From: Pelistega ratti
GTDB taxonomy: Bacteria; Pseudomonadota; Gammaproteobacteria; Burkholderiales; Burkholderiaceae_B
Assembly: GCF_009833965.1 (NCBI RefSeq)
Contig: NZ_CP047165.1
Span: 1,736,001 to 1,800,000, forward strand
Direction: 5' to 3'
DNA: 64,000 nt
Made by a program: the position numbers and the translations under genes. Positions 17,846 to 27,526 of this stretch are shown one piece after another. The notes under the pieces were generated by a model that searched no databases, was not told the origin of the DNA, and worked only from the letters and a program-made list of their open reading frames with translations. The first letter of the stretch is position 1. Each line of letters starts with the position of its first letter.

Positions 17846-18298
17846 TTACTCTTTTTCTTGAGGAATAATCATCACGGGGCAAATTCCTGCATTAATAATG
17901 GCATAACTAACGCTACCGAGTATGCCACTAAAGAAAGGGCTTGTACCGCGAGATCCCATAATAATTAAATCAATAGGACTATCTGTCTGACGGCTTGCTT
18001 TTACTAATTCCACAATGACTTCTTTAGGGTCGCCTACCCCCATTTCTAAAGTAGCAGGAACACCTGCTTTATCTAATAGGGCTTGAACACCTTGAGTAGC
18101 TTCATTAAAGAGCTGTGTTTGATATTCTTCAATATCTTGTTTGGTAAATAATGTTTTGGCATGCGCAGTATGAAAACTAGGCTGAACATTAATCACACGA
18201 ATATTTGCCTCTAATCGTTTGGCATTTTCAATTGCCCAAGCAAGGGCTTTTTTAGCATAATCAGATGCATCATAAGGTACAAGATAGGTATGTGTCAT
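17846..18298 (-). CDS. Universal stress protein, UspA family
   Basis: A 150-aa single-domain cytoplasmic Usp, the usual family length. The N-terminus (THTYLVPYDASDYAKKAL) is the first beta strand and nucleotide-facing Asp. The C-terminus carries GSRGTSPFFSGILGSVS, which fits the G-2x-G-9x-G(S) ATP-binding motif, so it is probably an ATP-binding subtype rather than a UspA-like non-binder. The start ATG is preceded by AAAGGAG. It is a single-gene unit with its own terminator. Its stress role is inferred from the family only. Confidence 0.92.
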   Translation of the reverse strand: MTHTYLVPYDASDYAKKALAWAIENAKRLEANIRVINVQPSFHTAHAKTLFTKQDIEEYQTQLFNEATQGVQALLDKAGVPATLEMGVGDPKEVIVELVKASRQTDSPIDLIIMGSRGTSPFFSGILGSVSYAIINAGICPVMIIPQEKE

Positions 18299-18538
18299 AA
18301 GTATCTCCTTTTTATAACAATACTATTAAGGTTTCTCTTTCTATTCTACCTTATTCATGATGGTTTGTATGCTTATGACGAGTTCTTTATAGATGAATAA
18401 TTTAAATCTAAATAAAGTATGATAAAAAATCCAGAAAGTATAGTATTATTAAAAATATAATATAGTTTAAATTTATTGAATTACTATAAATAATAGTAAA
18501 TTATTAAAGTTGTTTTTTATATATTGTATAAACTTGCT

Positions 18539-18571
18539 TTATCATCCTAATTTTACAAATTAGGATGATAA
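18539..18571. repeat. Perfect 15-bp inverted repeat with 3-nt spacer
   Basis: TTATCATCCTAATTT (18539-18553), spacer TAC, then AAATTAGGATGATAA (18557-18571), an exact reverse complement. Neither side has a clear T-run, so it is not a typical terminator. It may be an operator for a dimeric regulator or an RNA hairpin. It lies about 280 bp upstream of the ImmA/PIN operon. Confidence 0.7.
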
Positions 18572-18584
18572 TGGAGGAAATAAT

Positions 18585-18611
18585 ATGCGAGGGAGAGCTT
18601 TATATTATTAG
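18585..18611 (+). other. Possible 8-codon ORF with strong ribosome-binding site
   Basis: ATG at 18585 follows GGAGG (18573-18577) at good spacing and opens an 8-codon frame (MRGRALYY) ending at TAG 18609-18611. It directly follows the palindrome. It may be a leader peptide, a gene remnant or chance. Confidence 0.25.
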
Positions 18612-18777
18612 AGGATTTTTTATTAGGTTTTTCTGAGTAGACAAAAATACCTAGTCTAATTTAATGTCTTGAAAAATCAAAAAATATAAACATAATATAC
18701 ACCTATTATTTCAGTATAATTTACCTAAGAATATTGAAAAAATTTGACTTAAAATGGTTATTGTTAAGTTTATTCTG

Positions 18778-18805
18778 TTGAGTTGGATAAATTTTCGTTT
18801 ATAAT
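18778..18805 (+). promoter_or_regulatory. Candidate sigma-70 promoter of the toxin-antitoxin operon
   Basis: TTGAGT (18778-18783) and TATAAT (18800-18805) are separated by 16 bp, with the start codon at 18853. The -35 matches only 4 of 6 and the region is AT-rich, so this is a candidate only. Confidence 0.4.
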
Positions 18806-18852
18806 TTTTATACGTTTCTATCTATTATCTGTTAAGCCTAGAAGGCAATAAA

Positions 18853-19986
18853 ATGAGAGCGGAATTACATATTTCTCCAAAAATTATTCATTGGATTGCA
18901 GACTTGGAACATATTGATCCACAAGTGCTGGCGGATGAGCTTGCTCCTAAAAAAACAGATGATTTTTTAAATGGTGTCTTAACTAAAACTACGGCAGAAA
19001 AACTAGCAAAGAGAGCGAATATTCCGTTTGGTTATCTTTTTTTGCAAACACCTCCAACTGTACCGGCAATTAATATACCTGATTTACGTCAAGTAGTAGG
19101 GGCAGAACCACTTAGTAGAGATTTTATTGATGTATTGCAAGATATTGAATATAAACAAGAGTGGTTCAAAGATTACTTAATTGAGCAAGGTAATGAGGAA
19201 TTACCGTTTGTAGGTAAATTTCCGTTCTGTATCAACGTAAATCCTAATGATGTCGCTAAGGATATTTTAGACACTTTAGGAATTCAGGATTTAATGGATC
19301 ATATTAGAAAACTAAAGCGAGAAGATTACTTTAAGTTTTTAGCAACAGAATTTGAACGCATTGGTATTTTGGTTTTTAAAAATAGTGTGGTTAAACATAA
19401 CAATAATAGAAAATTAAATATTAATGAGTTTCGAGGTTTTGCCTTAGTTGATGATATTGCCCCTGTTGTATTTATTAATGGTGCGGATTATCCTGCCGCT
19501 CAATTATTTACACTTATTCATGAGGTTGCTCATATTTGGATAGGTAAATCTGGTGTTTCTTCTTGGAATCAGGAACAAGCTGTTGAAGCCTTTTGCAATA
19601 AGGTTGCTGCAGAATTTTTGATGCCTACGATTGAATTTTATCGATATTGGAAAGAAGATGATGAGGAATTTAGTTTAGAAAAGTTAAGTAGCATATTTAA
19701 AGTTAGTCGACTTGCTGTTACTATCAAGGCGGTAACTTTAAATCTATTAGATCCAAATAAAATCGCTAAAGAACGAGAGAAATTAAAAACATTAAAGAAA
19801 ACAAGTAGTGGTAGTGGTGATTTTCATCATACAGTTAGAGTACGGCAGAGTTATCGATTTAGTAATACGGTTATTAATCAGGTAATAAGTCGACATATTC
19901 CTCTTAGAGAGGCAGGAAAATTATTAAATATTCAAGCGGATACGCTAATATCTATTTATAAAAAACAACTGAGGAATGTTGAATGA
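18853..19986 (+). CDS. ImmA/IrrE family metallopeptidase, probable antitoxin
   Basis: This 377-aa protein has a helical N-terminus that may be a degenerate DNA-binding domain (residues 1-80). It has a zinc-protease motif HEVAH at 223-227, followed by EAFCNKVAAEFLMP (the third ligand region), and a C-terminal helical stretch (about 325-377). Members of this COG2856/DUF955 group are often encoded just before a PIN-type toxin and act as its antitoxin. Here the stop overlaps the start of such a gene by four bases (ATGA), implying translational coupling. The protein may regulate its own operon, but a clear helix-turn-helix cannot be assigned by eye. Confidence 0.85.
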   Translation: MRAELHISPKIIHWIADLEHIDPQVLADELAPKKTDDFLNGVLTKTTAEKLAKRANIPFGYLFLQTPPTVPAINIPDLRQVVGAEPLSRDFIDVLQDIEYKQEWFKDYLIEQGNEELPFVGKFPFCINVNPNDVAKDILDTLGIQDLMDHIRKLKREDYFKFLATEFERIGILVFKNSVVKHNNNRKLNINEFRGFALVDDIAPVVFINGADYPAAQLFTLIHEVAHIWIGKSGVSSWNQEQAVEAFCNKVAAEFLMPTIEFYRYWKEDDEEFSLEKLSSIFKVSRLAVTIKAVTLNLLDPNKIAKEREKLKTLKKTSSGSGDFHHTVRVRQSYRFSNTVINQVISRHIPLREAGKLLNIQADTLISIYKKQLRNVE

Positions 19987-20486
19987 AGCGTTACTTAATG
20001 GATGCTAATATTTTTATTACAGCAAAAAATACCTTTTATCAGTTTGGATTTGCTCAGTGTTTTTGGGATTTAATACTTGATCTACACAAAAAAGGAATTA
20101 TTTATAGTATTAAAGCAGTGAAAGATGAAATCTTAAAACCATCAAAAGCAGATGAATTACAGAACTGGGTAGCGTTTTTACCCACTCAGTTTTGGGAAGA
20201 TCATTTTTTATCCATAGCAAGCTATAGTAAATTAATGCAATATGCTCAAACGCTTAATGTAAAAGATATTGCGAAGCGGGAATTTGCTGAAATTAATAAT
20301 GCAGATGCTTGGATTATAGCTCATGCCATGAATTATAATTTTGCTATTATCACAGAAGAAAAGTATAATCCTGATGTAAAAAAGAGAATTATGATTCCTA
20401 ATGTAGCAAAAGTTCATAATATAGACACAATTACTTTATTTGAGTTTATGGAAAAATATGTGGGGCATAATTTTTCTATAAAGTAG
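19983..20486 (+). CDS. DUF4411 family PIN-like protein, probable toxin RNase
   Basis: This 167-aa protein fits the DUF4411 family of PIN-like nucleases. Acidic residues expected for metal-dependent RNA cleavage are visible: D7 in MDANIF, E49 in VKDEIL, D108 in NNADAWIIAHA and E125 in IITEE. It is co-translated with the upstream ImmA/IrrE gene. DUF4411 next to an ImmA-type protease is a recurring type II toxin-antitoxin arrangement. The cleaved RNA is unknown. All active-site positions look intact, so the toxin is probably functional. Confidence 0.82.
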   Translation: MKRYLMDANIFITAKNTFYQFGFAQCFWDLILDLHKKGIIYSIKAVKDEILKPSKADELQNWVAFLPTQFWEDHFLSIASYSKLMQYAQTLNVKDIAKREFAEINNADAWIIAHAMNYNFAIITEEKYNPDVKKRIMIPNVAKVHNIDTITLFEFMEKYVGHNFSIK

Positions 20487-20625
20487 ATGAGAGGAACGTT
20501 AGGTATTATATTATTCTGGTAGTAAATAAACAGTATTAAAAATTATCAACAAAAGCTACTTTTCAAATACAGACTTATTTTTCTTTATATAATGGAAAAA
20601 TATGATTTCTACAAAGGATGATCTG

Positions 20626-20919
20626 ATGAAGAAATATACAAAAGTATTATCATTTGCCACTATGATGATGGTAGGTGCGATTGCTTTTGCTCAAGAGCAA
20701 GGGAGTGCAACGGGTGAAGTTCGCCGTATTGATGCACAAAAGGGTAAGATTGCCATTAAGCATGGCCCTATTGCCGATTTAAAATTATCAGCCATGACCT
20801 TGGTTTATGATATTGATAAAAAGTTATTAGTACCAATCAAAGCGGGCGATAAAGTAAAGTTTACCGCAACACATAAAGATAATCGCTACATTATTGATGA
20901 AATTGAAGTGAATAATTAA
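20626..20919 (+). CDS. CusF-like periplasmic copper-binding protein with altered ligand set
   Basis: A 97-aa exported small OB-fold protein. The start is the ATG at 20626 with AAGGAT just upstream; an ATG at 20602 would add eight residues before the signal peptide. The signal peptide ends near residue 22 (AFA-QEQ). The core (ATGEVRRIDAQKGKIAIKHG and AGDKVKFTA) is CusF-like. E. coli CusF binds Cu(I)/Ag(I) with His36, Trp44, Met47 and Met49. Here the matching positions are H46, L54, M57 and L59, so the Trp and one Met are gone. No cus or cop genes are nearby. It may bind copper weakly, bind another metal, or have lost binding. Confidence 0.75.
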   Translation: MKKYTKVLSFATMMMVGAIAFAQEQGSATGEVRRIDAQKGKIAIKHGPIADLKLSAMTLVYDIDKKLLVPIKAGDKVKFTATHKDNRYIIDEIEVNN

Positions 20920-20963
20920 TATTTTTGTTCGCTATATTTTACTTATAAAATTAGGATGTAATA

Positions 20964-20983
20964 AGCCCCTCATTTGAGGGGCT
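20964..20983. terminator. Terminator hairpin between convergent genes
   Basis: AGCCCCTCA (20964-20972) and TGAGGGGCT (20975-20983) form a perfect GC-rich 9-bp stem between the CusF-like gene and the end of dctM. The T-runs are short on both sides. It probably stops transcription from both directions. Confidence 0.65.
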
Positions 20984-21009
20984 TTACGTTAGGTTTAAAT
21001 AAAGAAAAA

Positions 21010-22293
21010 TTAATTTTGTCCAATAAAATCAGGTAATGCTAATGAAATCTCAGGAATATACGTAATTAAGATGAGGAACAATAGCATAATGGTTAACCAA
21101 GGCATGGTGGCTCGGATAACGTGAGATAGTGGTAGTTTGGTAATCACAGAAGCCACAAAAAGGTTAAGACCAATAGGTGGTGTTAAAAGACCAATTTCCA
21201 TATTGACCACCATAATAATACCGAGGTGAATAGGATCAATGCCTAAATGGGTAGCAATCGGGAATACAATAGGTGCTAAGATAAGGATAATGGCAGAGGG
21301 TTCCATAAAAGCACCTGCAAACAATAGCACAAGATTGACAATAATAAGGAATTCCCATGCTTTTAAATCCATACCCGTAACAATTTCTGTTAATTGTTGA
21401 GGGATTTGCTCTGTCGTAAGGACATGTGCAAAGAGCATGGCATTGGCAATGATAAACATTAGCATCACACTGAGTTTACCCGCCTCTAATAATACTTTAG
21501 GACATTCTTTTAGTTTAATATCTTTAAAGACAAAGACGGCAATAAAGAAAGCATAAACTGCTGCTACTGCCGCAGCCTCTGTTGCTGTAAAGATGCCTGA
21601 ATAAATCCCACCTAAGATAATAACCATTAAGGTAATCCCCCAGAAGGCTTCTCTAGCCGCTTTTAACCATTCACGGAAAGTGGCACGAGGTAAAGCAGGG
21701 AGATTTTTCTTGCGAGCAATAATGTAGATGGCAACCATTAGAATAAGCCCTAATAAAGCCCCCGGTACAACGCCAGCCATAAATAAACGCCCTACGGATT
21801 GTTCGGTCGCTGCGGCATAGACTACCATCACAACAGAAGGTGGAATTAAAATCCCTAGTGTCCCTGCATTGGTAATAATCCCTGTACCAAATTCAATAGG
21901 ATAGCCTGATCGAACCATACCTGCAATAGCGATAGAACCTACGGCTGCCACAGTAGCAGGACTAGAACCCGATAAAGCGGCAAAGAGCATACAAGATAGT
22001 ACAGAGGCAATGGCTAAGCCCCCACGGATATGACCTACTGTTGCATTGGCAAAGTCAATTAACCGTCTCGCCACGCCACCCGTTGTCATAAAGACACCTG
22101 CAAGTAAGAAGAAAGGAATGGCTAATAAGGTATAGTGTTCAGAGGTTTCAAAGATTTTAACCGCAACAGAACTTAATGAGTCATTACTAAAGAAGATAAT
22201 AACGACTGAACCTGCTAACCCCAATGATATAGCGATAGGTACACCAATAATCATGAGGAGGAATAATGTACTGAATAAAACGATAATAGACAT
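21010..22293 (-). CDS. dctM: TRAP transporter large permease DctM
   Basis: A 427-aa inner-membrane protein with about twelve hydrophobic segments, the usual DctM size. It carries the conserved ALSGSSPATVAAVGSIAI and LTPPIGLNLFVAS stretches typical of the transport subunit of tripartite ATP-independent periplasmic transporters. With DctQ it forms the sodium-driven membrane complex that accepts substrate from DctP. It is the last gene of dctPQM, two bases after dctQ. The substrate is likely a C4-dicarboxylate, judged from the binding protein. Confidence 0.93.
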   Translation of the reverse strand: MSIIVLFSTLFLLMIIGVPIAISLGLAGSVVIIFFSNDSLSSVAVKIFETSEHYTLLAIPFFLLAGVFMTTGGVARRLIDFANATVGHIRGGLAIASVLSCMLFAALSGSSPATVAAVGSIAIAGMVRSGYPIEFGTGIITNAGTLGILIPPSVVMVVYAAATEQSVGRLFMAGVVPGALLGLILMVAIYIIARKKNLPALPRATFREWLKAAREAFWGITLMVIILGGIYSGIFTATEAAAVAAVYAFFIAVFVFKDIKLKECPKVLLEAGKLSVMLMFIIANAMLFAHVLTTEQIPQQLTEIVTGMDLKAWEFLIIVNLVLLFAGAFMEPSAIILILAPIVFPIATHLGIDPIHLGIIMVVNMEIGLLTPPIGLNLFVASVITKLPLSHVIRATMPWLTIMLLFLILITYIPEISLALPDFIGQN

Positions 22294-22295
22294 TT

Positions 22296-22922
22296 TTATT
22301 CCTTATATTCTTCGTTAATTTTTAAGGCATCACTTGCTTCATCTGCCAGTCCTAAATCACTTTGCTGACCTTTGAATAAGCGGATAAGGATTTCAGTAAA
22401 ACGCATAAAAATAAGGGCATAACCAAAAGGAAGAATAAGACCGATATGCCATATTTTGAGATGAAAAGTGTGTAAATCTTCTGCCCCTACATCGGCTTCA
22501 TACATCACTTGAAGCCAATCATGACTTGCATAGAGAATAAGTCCTACATAGGTTAGGCAGAGTAAACAAGCAATAATACTGATAAAACGGCGCGTTTCTG
22601 TAGAGAACTTTTTAATAACAAAATCTACCCCAATATGTCCTGCCGTACGAACACCATAAGAAGCACCCAAAAAGATTAATGCACCAAAGAATACTTTTGT
22701 AATGGCGACACTCCATGTCATATCCATTGCCAGTGTCATAATAAAAATACCAATGGGTTCTGCAATAGGTTTTAAAGAGTCGTATTTTTCGGCAAGGAAT
22801 AAAAAGGGTTGATAAAGACTATTCAGAACAACATAAATAAACGTAACTATTGTCATGATAGCCAGTGATAGAACAATACTTATTTCTTCTAATTTATTCC
22901 AAAAGCAGGAAAGGTATTTCAT
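22296..22922 (-). CDS. dctQ: TRAP transporter small permease DctQ
   Basis: A 208-aa membrane protein with about four to five hydrophobic segments and the DctQ-type GASYGVRTAGHIGVDFV region followed by RRFISIIACLL. It is the scaffold subunit of the TRAP permease. It starts 80 bp after dctP, with a strong stem-loop between the two, and is tightly followed by dctM. The ribosome site AAAGGA precedes the ATG. Confidence 0.9.
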   Translation of the reverse strand: MKYLSCFWNKLEEISIVLSLAIMTIVTFIYVVLNSLYQPFLFLAEKYDSLKPIAEPIGIFIMTLAMDMTWSVAITKVFFGALIFLGASYGVRTAGHIGVDFVIKKFSTETRRFISIIACLLCLTYVGLILYASHDWLQVMYEADVGAEDLHTFHLKIWHIGLILPFGYALIFMRFTEILIRLFKGQQSDLGLADEASDALKINEEYKE

Positions 22923-22940
22923 GAAAAATCCTTTATAAAC

Positions 22941-22982
22941 AAGTAGGGAGATGCCTCCTGATAGTGGTCTATCTCCCTACTT
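22941..22982 (-). promoter_or_regulatory. Intercistronic stem-loop between dctP and dctQ
   Basis: AAGTAGGGAGAT (22941-22952) and ATCTCCCTACTT (22971-22982) are perfect 12-bp complements around an 18-nt loop. It sits after the dctP stop and before dctQ, without a clear T-run in the transcript. A hairpin here would protect the dctP mRNA or reduce read-through, giving more binding protein than permease. Confidence 0.7.
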
Positions 22983-23002
22983 GATGTACTACTACAAAAT
23001 CA

Positions 23003-24025
<1,023 letters not shown>

Positions 24026-24242
24026 CTAATGATGCATCTTAGAACACTTTGATATATTTATAGTCATTTTTTTATTAATATAGGGTTTATACTTAGAGCT
24101 ATTGGATGTCCCGCATCTGGATTGACGATTTCTATCCTATAAGGCAATAATCTATTTGTATCATGTAGAATGTCATGGTAGGATAAGTGATAGTGAAAGA
24201 TCTTTACTATCAAGTGGTAAAGGTATTGGGTGATAAAAGAAT

Positions 24243-25082
24243 ATGATGAATGGTTTTTTAGAATCTTTAAATAAGAAGAAGTTAATTTTTATTTTTGGTA
24301 CTGGTGGCGCCGGCAAAACAACGCACGCAGCGAGCTTGGCTTTACAATTAGTGGCTTCAGGAAAAAAGGTATTTTTACTCTCTGCCAATGAAGAGGGTAG
24401 CTTATCAGAGATTTTGCAACGTTCACTTTCTTCAAGACCAAAGGAATTACAAGAGGGATTCTGGGCAACAGAAATAGATACGCGATCAAGTATATTAGCC
24501 TTTCTGAGAAATATAGAAATTACGGGGCATAGTGTTGCTTCATCTGGGCTACATCCCTTACCCTTATTGGAGGATTATTTATTACAGGCAAAAAATTTAT
24601 CGGCTGATCATATTATTTTAGATTTAAATGATATGGCAATGATACAGTTTTTTTCACGATTTGCCGCTGTTGATAAAGGGTTATTTAATAGCACACAAAT
24701 ACAAGCAATAGGGGTAATGACTGCCACACAATTATCTTTAGTGTCTATGCGTCATATGCTTCAGATTTTAAAAAATTATAACGTAGCGTGTGATCAATTG
24801 ATTATTAATAAATTGATGCCATTTAAGCAAGATGAATGGGCAGAATATGCGCACCGACAGCAATCCGTTCTTTCCTTATTAGAAGATGATTTTGAAGGAT
24901 TTATTTATTACTATGTTGGGTTTTTATCATCAGATTTAAGAGGTTCTGAAGCCTTACTCGCCTTAGGGGAGAAAGGTGTGCTAAGAGAGGCAACATGGAC
25001 ACCACCGAGTGCCGGTATTTTTGCACGACATCAGATGGGTTGCCCTTGTTGTATGCCTTTATTAGATGATGGCGAGGACTAA
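24243..25082 (+). CDS. ArsA/Get3-like P-loop ATPase with C-terminal CxCC motif
   Basis: A 279-aa soluble ATPase-like protein. Its P-loop is GTGGAGKTTHAAS (residues 19-31). ArsA, Get3 and MinD carry a deviant GKGGxGKT loop; here the first signature Lys is Thr. The segment LIINKLMPFKQDEWAEYAH and a following RQQSVLSLL resemble the ArsA-family region after the nucleotide pocket. The C-terminus has CPCC (C267, C269, C270), a possible metal-binding or dimer-linking group. No ars genes are near. It stands alone, divergent from dctP. The ribosome site is weak. I do not recognise an exact family and propose no function. Confidence 0.6.
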   Translation: MMNGFLESLNKKKLIFIFGTGGAGKTTHAASLALQLVASGKKVFLLSANEEGSLSEILQRSLSSRPKELQEGFWATEIDTRSSILAFLRNIEITGHSVASSGLHPLPLLEDYLLQAKNLSADHIILDLNDMAMIQFFSRFAAVDKGLFNSTQIQAIGVMTATQLSLVSMRHMLQILKNYNVACDQLIINKLMPFKQDEWAEYAHRQQSVLSLLEDDFEGFIYYYVGFLSSDLRGSEALLALGEKGVLREATWTPPSAGIFARHQMGCPCCMPLLDDGED

Positions 25083-25155
25083 GCTAGGTATGATGAATGA
25101 ATAGATAAAGCATTTGCTGCTTTTACATCAAAATACTATACAGGCTGGCTATAAA

Positions 25156-25190
25156 TAACCCCCACTATTTGGTATAAATAATGGGGGTTA
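25156..25190. terminator. Stem-loop between the convergent ATPase gene and hslU
   Basis: TAACCCCCACTATTT (25156-25170) and AAATAATGGGGGTTA (25176-25190) pair with one mismatch over 15 bp. It lies between two convergent genes, so it is probably a shared terminator, though T-runs are weak. Confidence 0.55.
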
Positions 25191-25291
25191 ATGCTAAGAA
25201 TGGGATAAGTAGAAAGTGCTTATCATAAGGTGAGTTAGGGCATTATAAATCACCACGGATAAGCTAAGTATTTTCTCTTTCCTCTCGCTAT

Positions 25292-26626
25292 TTAAAGTAC
25301 ATAGCGAGAGAGGTCTTGGCTACTAGCCGTTTCTTGAAGTTGTTGATTGACATAGTGGGCATCAATAACCACTTCTGTTCCACTCTTGGTAGTGGCATCA
25401 AAAGAAATTTCTTCAAGTAGTTTTTCCATGACGGTATAAAGACGGCGAGCACCAATATTTTCTGTGCGTTCATTCACTTCATAAGCAATTTCGGCAATAC
25501 GTTTTAAGCCGTCATCAGTAAAGGTTAGGCAAACACCTTCTGTTTCAAGTAAAACAGAATATTGCTTAACGAGTGAGGCATCTGTTTCATTTAAGATTAA
25601 AACAAAATCCTCAGCAGTAAGTGAATCTAACTCAACACGAATAGGGAAACGCCCCTGTAATTCAGGAATTAAGTCAGATGGACGTGAAAGGTGGAAAGCA
25701 CCAGAAGCAATAAAGAGGATATGGTCGGTTTTAATCATACCGTATTTGGTATTAACCGTTGTCCCTTCTACAAGCGGTAGTAAATCACGCTGTACCCCTT
25801 GGCGAGATACATCAGCACCACCATGTTCTGCACGACTAGCGATTTTATCCACTTCGTCTAAGAAAACAATACCGTTTTGTTCGGCATTACGAATGGCAAT
25901 ATTACGGATCTCTTCTTCATTGATACGTTTAGCAGATTCTTCTTCAACTAAGGCTTTAAAGGCATTTTTAACCGTCATTTTGCGAGGTTTTGTATTCTCT
26001 TTTCCAAGATTAGAGAATAGCCCACGGATTTGTTCGGTCATTTCTTCCATGCCAGGCATACCCAACACTTCTAGTTGAGGGCTAGCTTGTGCGATCTCAA
26101 TGTCAATTTCCATATCATCAAGTTTTCCTTCGCGTAAGCGTTTACGGAAGGTTTGACGTGCGGTATTTTCTTCTCGGATAGGCTCACCATGTGCATCACG
26201 AGCTGGTGTTACTAATACATCTAAAATACGGTCTTCTGCCGCATCTTCTGCTTGTGTTTTCACACGGCGCATTTCGATATCACGTGTTTGTTTGACAGAG
26301 ATATTGACTAAATCACGAATAATGGTATCGACATCACGTCCAACATAACCAACTTCTGTAAATTTGGTTGCCTCTACTTTGATAAAAGGGGCATTAGCAA
26401 GTTTAGCCAAACGGCGAGCTATTTCTGTTTTACCAACACCTGTAGGCCCAATCATTAAAATATTTTTAGGCTGAATTTCATGGCGTAGTGGTTCTGCTAC
26501 TTGCTGACGACGCCAACGGTTTCGGAGAGCAACAGCGACTGATTTTTTGGCTTTATGTTGTCCGATAATATGTTTGTCTAGTTCTGAGACAATTTCTTTT
26601 GGGGTCATTACACTGATTTCGCTCAT
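25292..26626 (-). CDS. hslU: HslU, ATPase subunit of the HslUV protease
   Basis: A 444-aa AAA+ unfoldase of normal length. Walker A GPTGVGKT lies at residues 60-67, Walker B is in [11 protein letters not shown], and the sensor/arginine region [18 protein letters not shown] is intact. The C-terminus LSRYVL is the tail that docks into HslV. It lies 15 bp after hslV in the same operon. It unfolds substrates and feeds them into the HslV chamber under heat or protein stress. Confidence 0.97.
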   Translation of the reverse strand: MSEISVMTPKEIVSELDKHIIGQHKAKKSVAVALRNRWRRQQVAEPLRHEIQPKNILMIGPTGVGKTEIARRLAKLANAPFIKVEATKFTEVGYVGRDVDTIIRDLVNISVKQTRDIEMRRVKTQAEDAAEDRILDVLVTPARDAHGEPIREENTARQTFRKRLREGKLDDMEIDIEIAQASPQLEVLGMPGMEEMTEQIRGLFSNLGKENTKPRKMTVKNAFKALVEEESAKRINEEEIRNIAIRNAEQNGIVFLDEVDKIASRAEHGGADVSRQGVQRDLLPLVEGTTVNTKYGMIKTDHILFIASGAFHLSRPSDLIPELQGRFPIRVELDSLTAEDFVLILNETDASLVKQYSVLLETEGVCLTFTDDGLKRIAEIAYEVNERTENIGARRLYTVMEKLLEEISFDATTKSGTEVVIDAHYVNQQLQETASSQDLSRYVL

Positions 26627-26641
26627 GACGGTATCCTATAA

Positions 26642-27175
26642 TTAAAGTTTTTCAACGATATGATTTTGATTGGTATAAATACATAAGTCACCAGCGATTT
26701 CTAAGGATTTTTTAACAATTTCCTCAGGTGATAATTCTGTATTATATAAAAGGGCTTGTGCTGCGGATTGTGCATAAGCACCGCCTGAACCAATAGCGGC
26801 AATACCATGTTCAGGTTCTAGTACGTCTCCATTGCCGGTTAGTACAAGGGTATGCTCTTTATCGGCTACGATAAGCATTGCCTCTAGTCGGCGAAGTACA
26901 CGATCGGTACGCCAGTCTCGTGTAAGCTCTACTGCCGCACGCATTAGATGACCTTGATGTTTTTCCAGTTTGGCTTCAAAGCGTTCTTGTAGGGTAAATG
27001 CATCAGCTGTTGCTCCAGCAAATCCAGCTAATACAGTGTCTTTATATAGACGGCGAATTTTACGGGCAGTCCCTTTGATAACGATATTACCTAGGGTCAC
27101 TTGACCGTCTCCACCAATAGCGACTTCATTGCCTCGGCGGACACAAAGAATAGTAGTTGCGTGAAATTGTTCCAT
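26642..27175 (-). CDS. hslV: HslV, peptidase subunit of the HslUV protease
   Basis: A 177-aa threonine peptidase. The start is the ATG at 27175 ([14 protein letters not shown]), spaced correctly from AGGA; an ATG six bases further upstream abuts that site. Removal of MEQFHA exposes the catalytic Thr (residue 7). GGDGQVTLG and the [11 protein letters not shown] segment are intact. The N-terminal extension before the active Thr matches Bordetella-type HslV. First gene of hslVU. Confidence 0.97.
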   Translation of the reverse strand: MEQFHATTILCVRRGNEVAIGGDGQVTLGNIVIKGTARKIRRLYKDTVLAGFAGATADAFTLQERFEAKLEKHQGHLMRAAVELTRDWRTDRVLRRLEAMLIVADKEHTLVLTGNGDVLEPEHGIAAIGSGGAYAQSAAQALLYNTELSPEEIVKKSLEIAGDLCIYTNQNHIVEKL

Positions 27176-27526
27176 AATCATTCCTAAAATTTTTCACTAT
27201 ATGGGGGGGATATATGTATTTTCAAGGTGTTGATGGATAGAAAGTTCTGCTTATCATTTATCCGTTATGATTTCTAGTGGTGATAAATAATCGTAAGGTT
27301 AAGGTGTTATATTGCCTCTTATATCATCAAGTTATTATTTAAATCTTATCCTTTTATTTTAAATTTAAGGGTTTTTCTACACAATAGAAAGTGTGTTAGC
27401 GGTATAACAACTCATATACTATGCTAACTTATACTGTCTGATATTCTTTAGGTTAAATATGAATTTTTTTGTATCGGTAAAGAATAAAAAAGGCGAGTAA
27501 ATTGCCTCGCCTTTCGTTATTGTTTA
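27176..27526. other. Intergenic region upstream of hslV
   Basis: About 350 bp without a gene. It holds the hslVU promoter region and the dksA terminator at 27480-27514. No clear heat-shock (sigma-32) promoter could be picked out by eye. Confidence 0.5.
27480..27514 (-). terminator. Rho-independent terminator of dksA
   Basis: On the minus strand AAAGGCGAG pairs with CTCGCCTTT (arms 27506-27514 and 27489-27497), followed by a T-rich run. It lies 12 bp after the dksA stop. Confidence 0.85.

Larger units (their letters stand above)
18299..18852. other. AT-rich intergenic region with palindrome and possible micro-ORF
   Basis: This 550-bp gap between divergent genes has no normal-sized ORF. It contains the perfect inverted repeat at 18539-18571, an 8-codon ORF with a strong ribosome site at 18585-18611, and a candidate promoter for the toxin-antitoxin operon at 18778-18805. 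The rest is very AT-rich without recognisable features. Confidence 0.5.
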
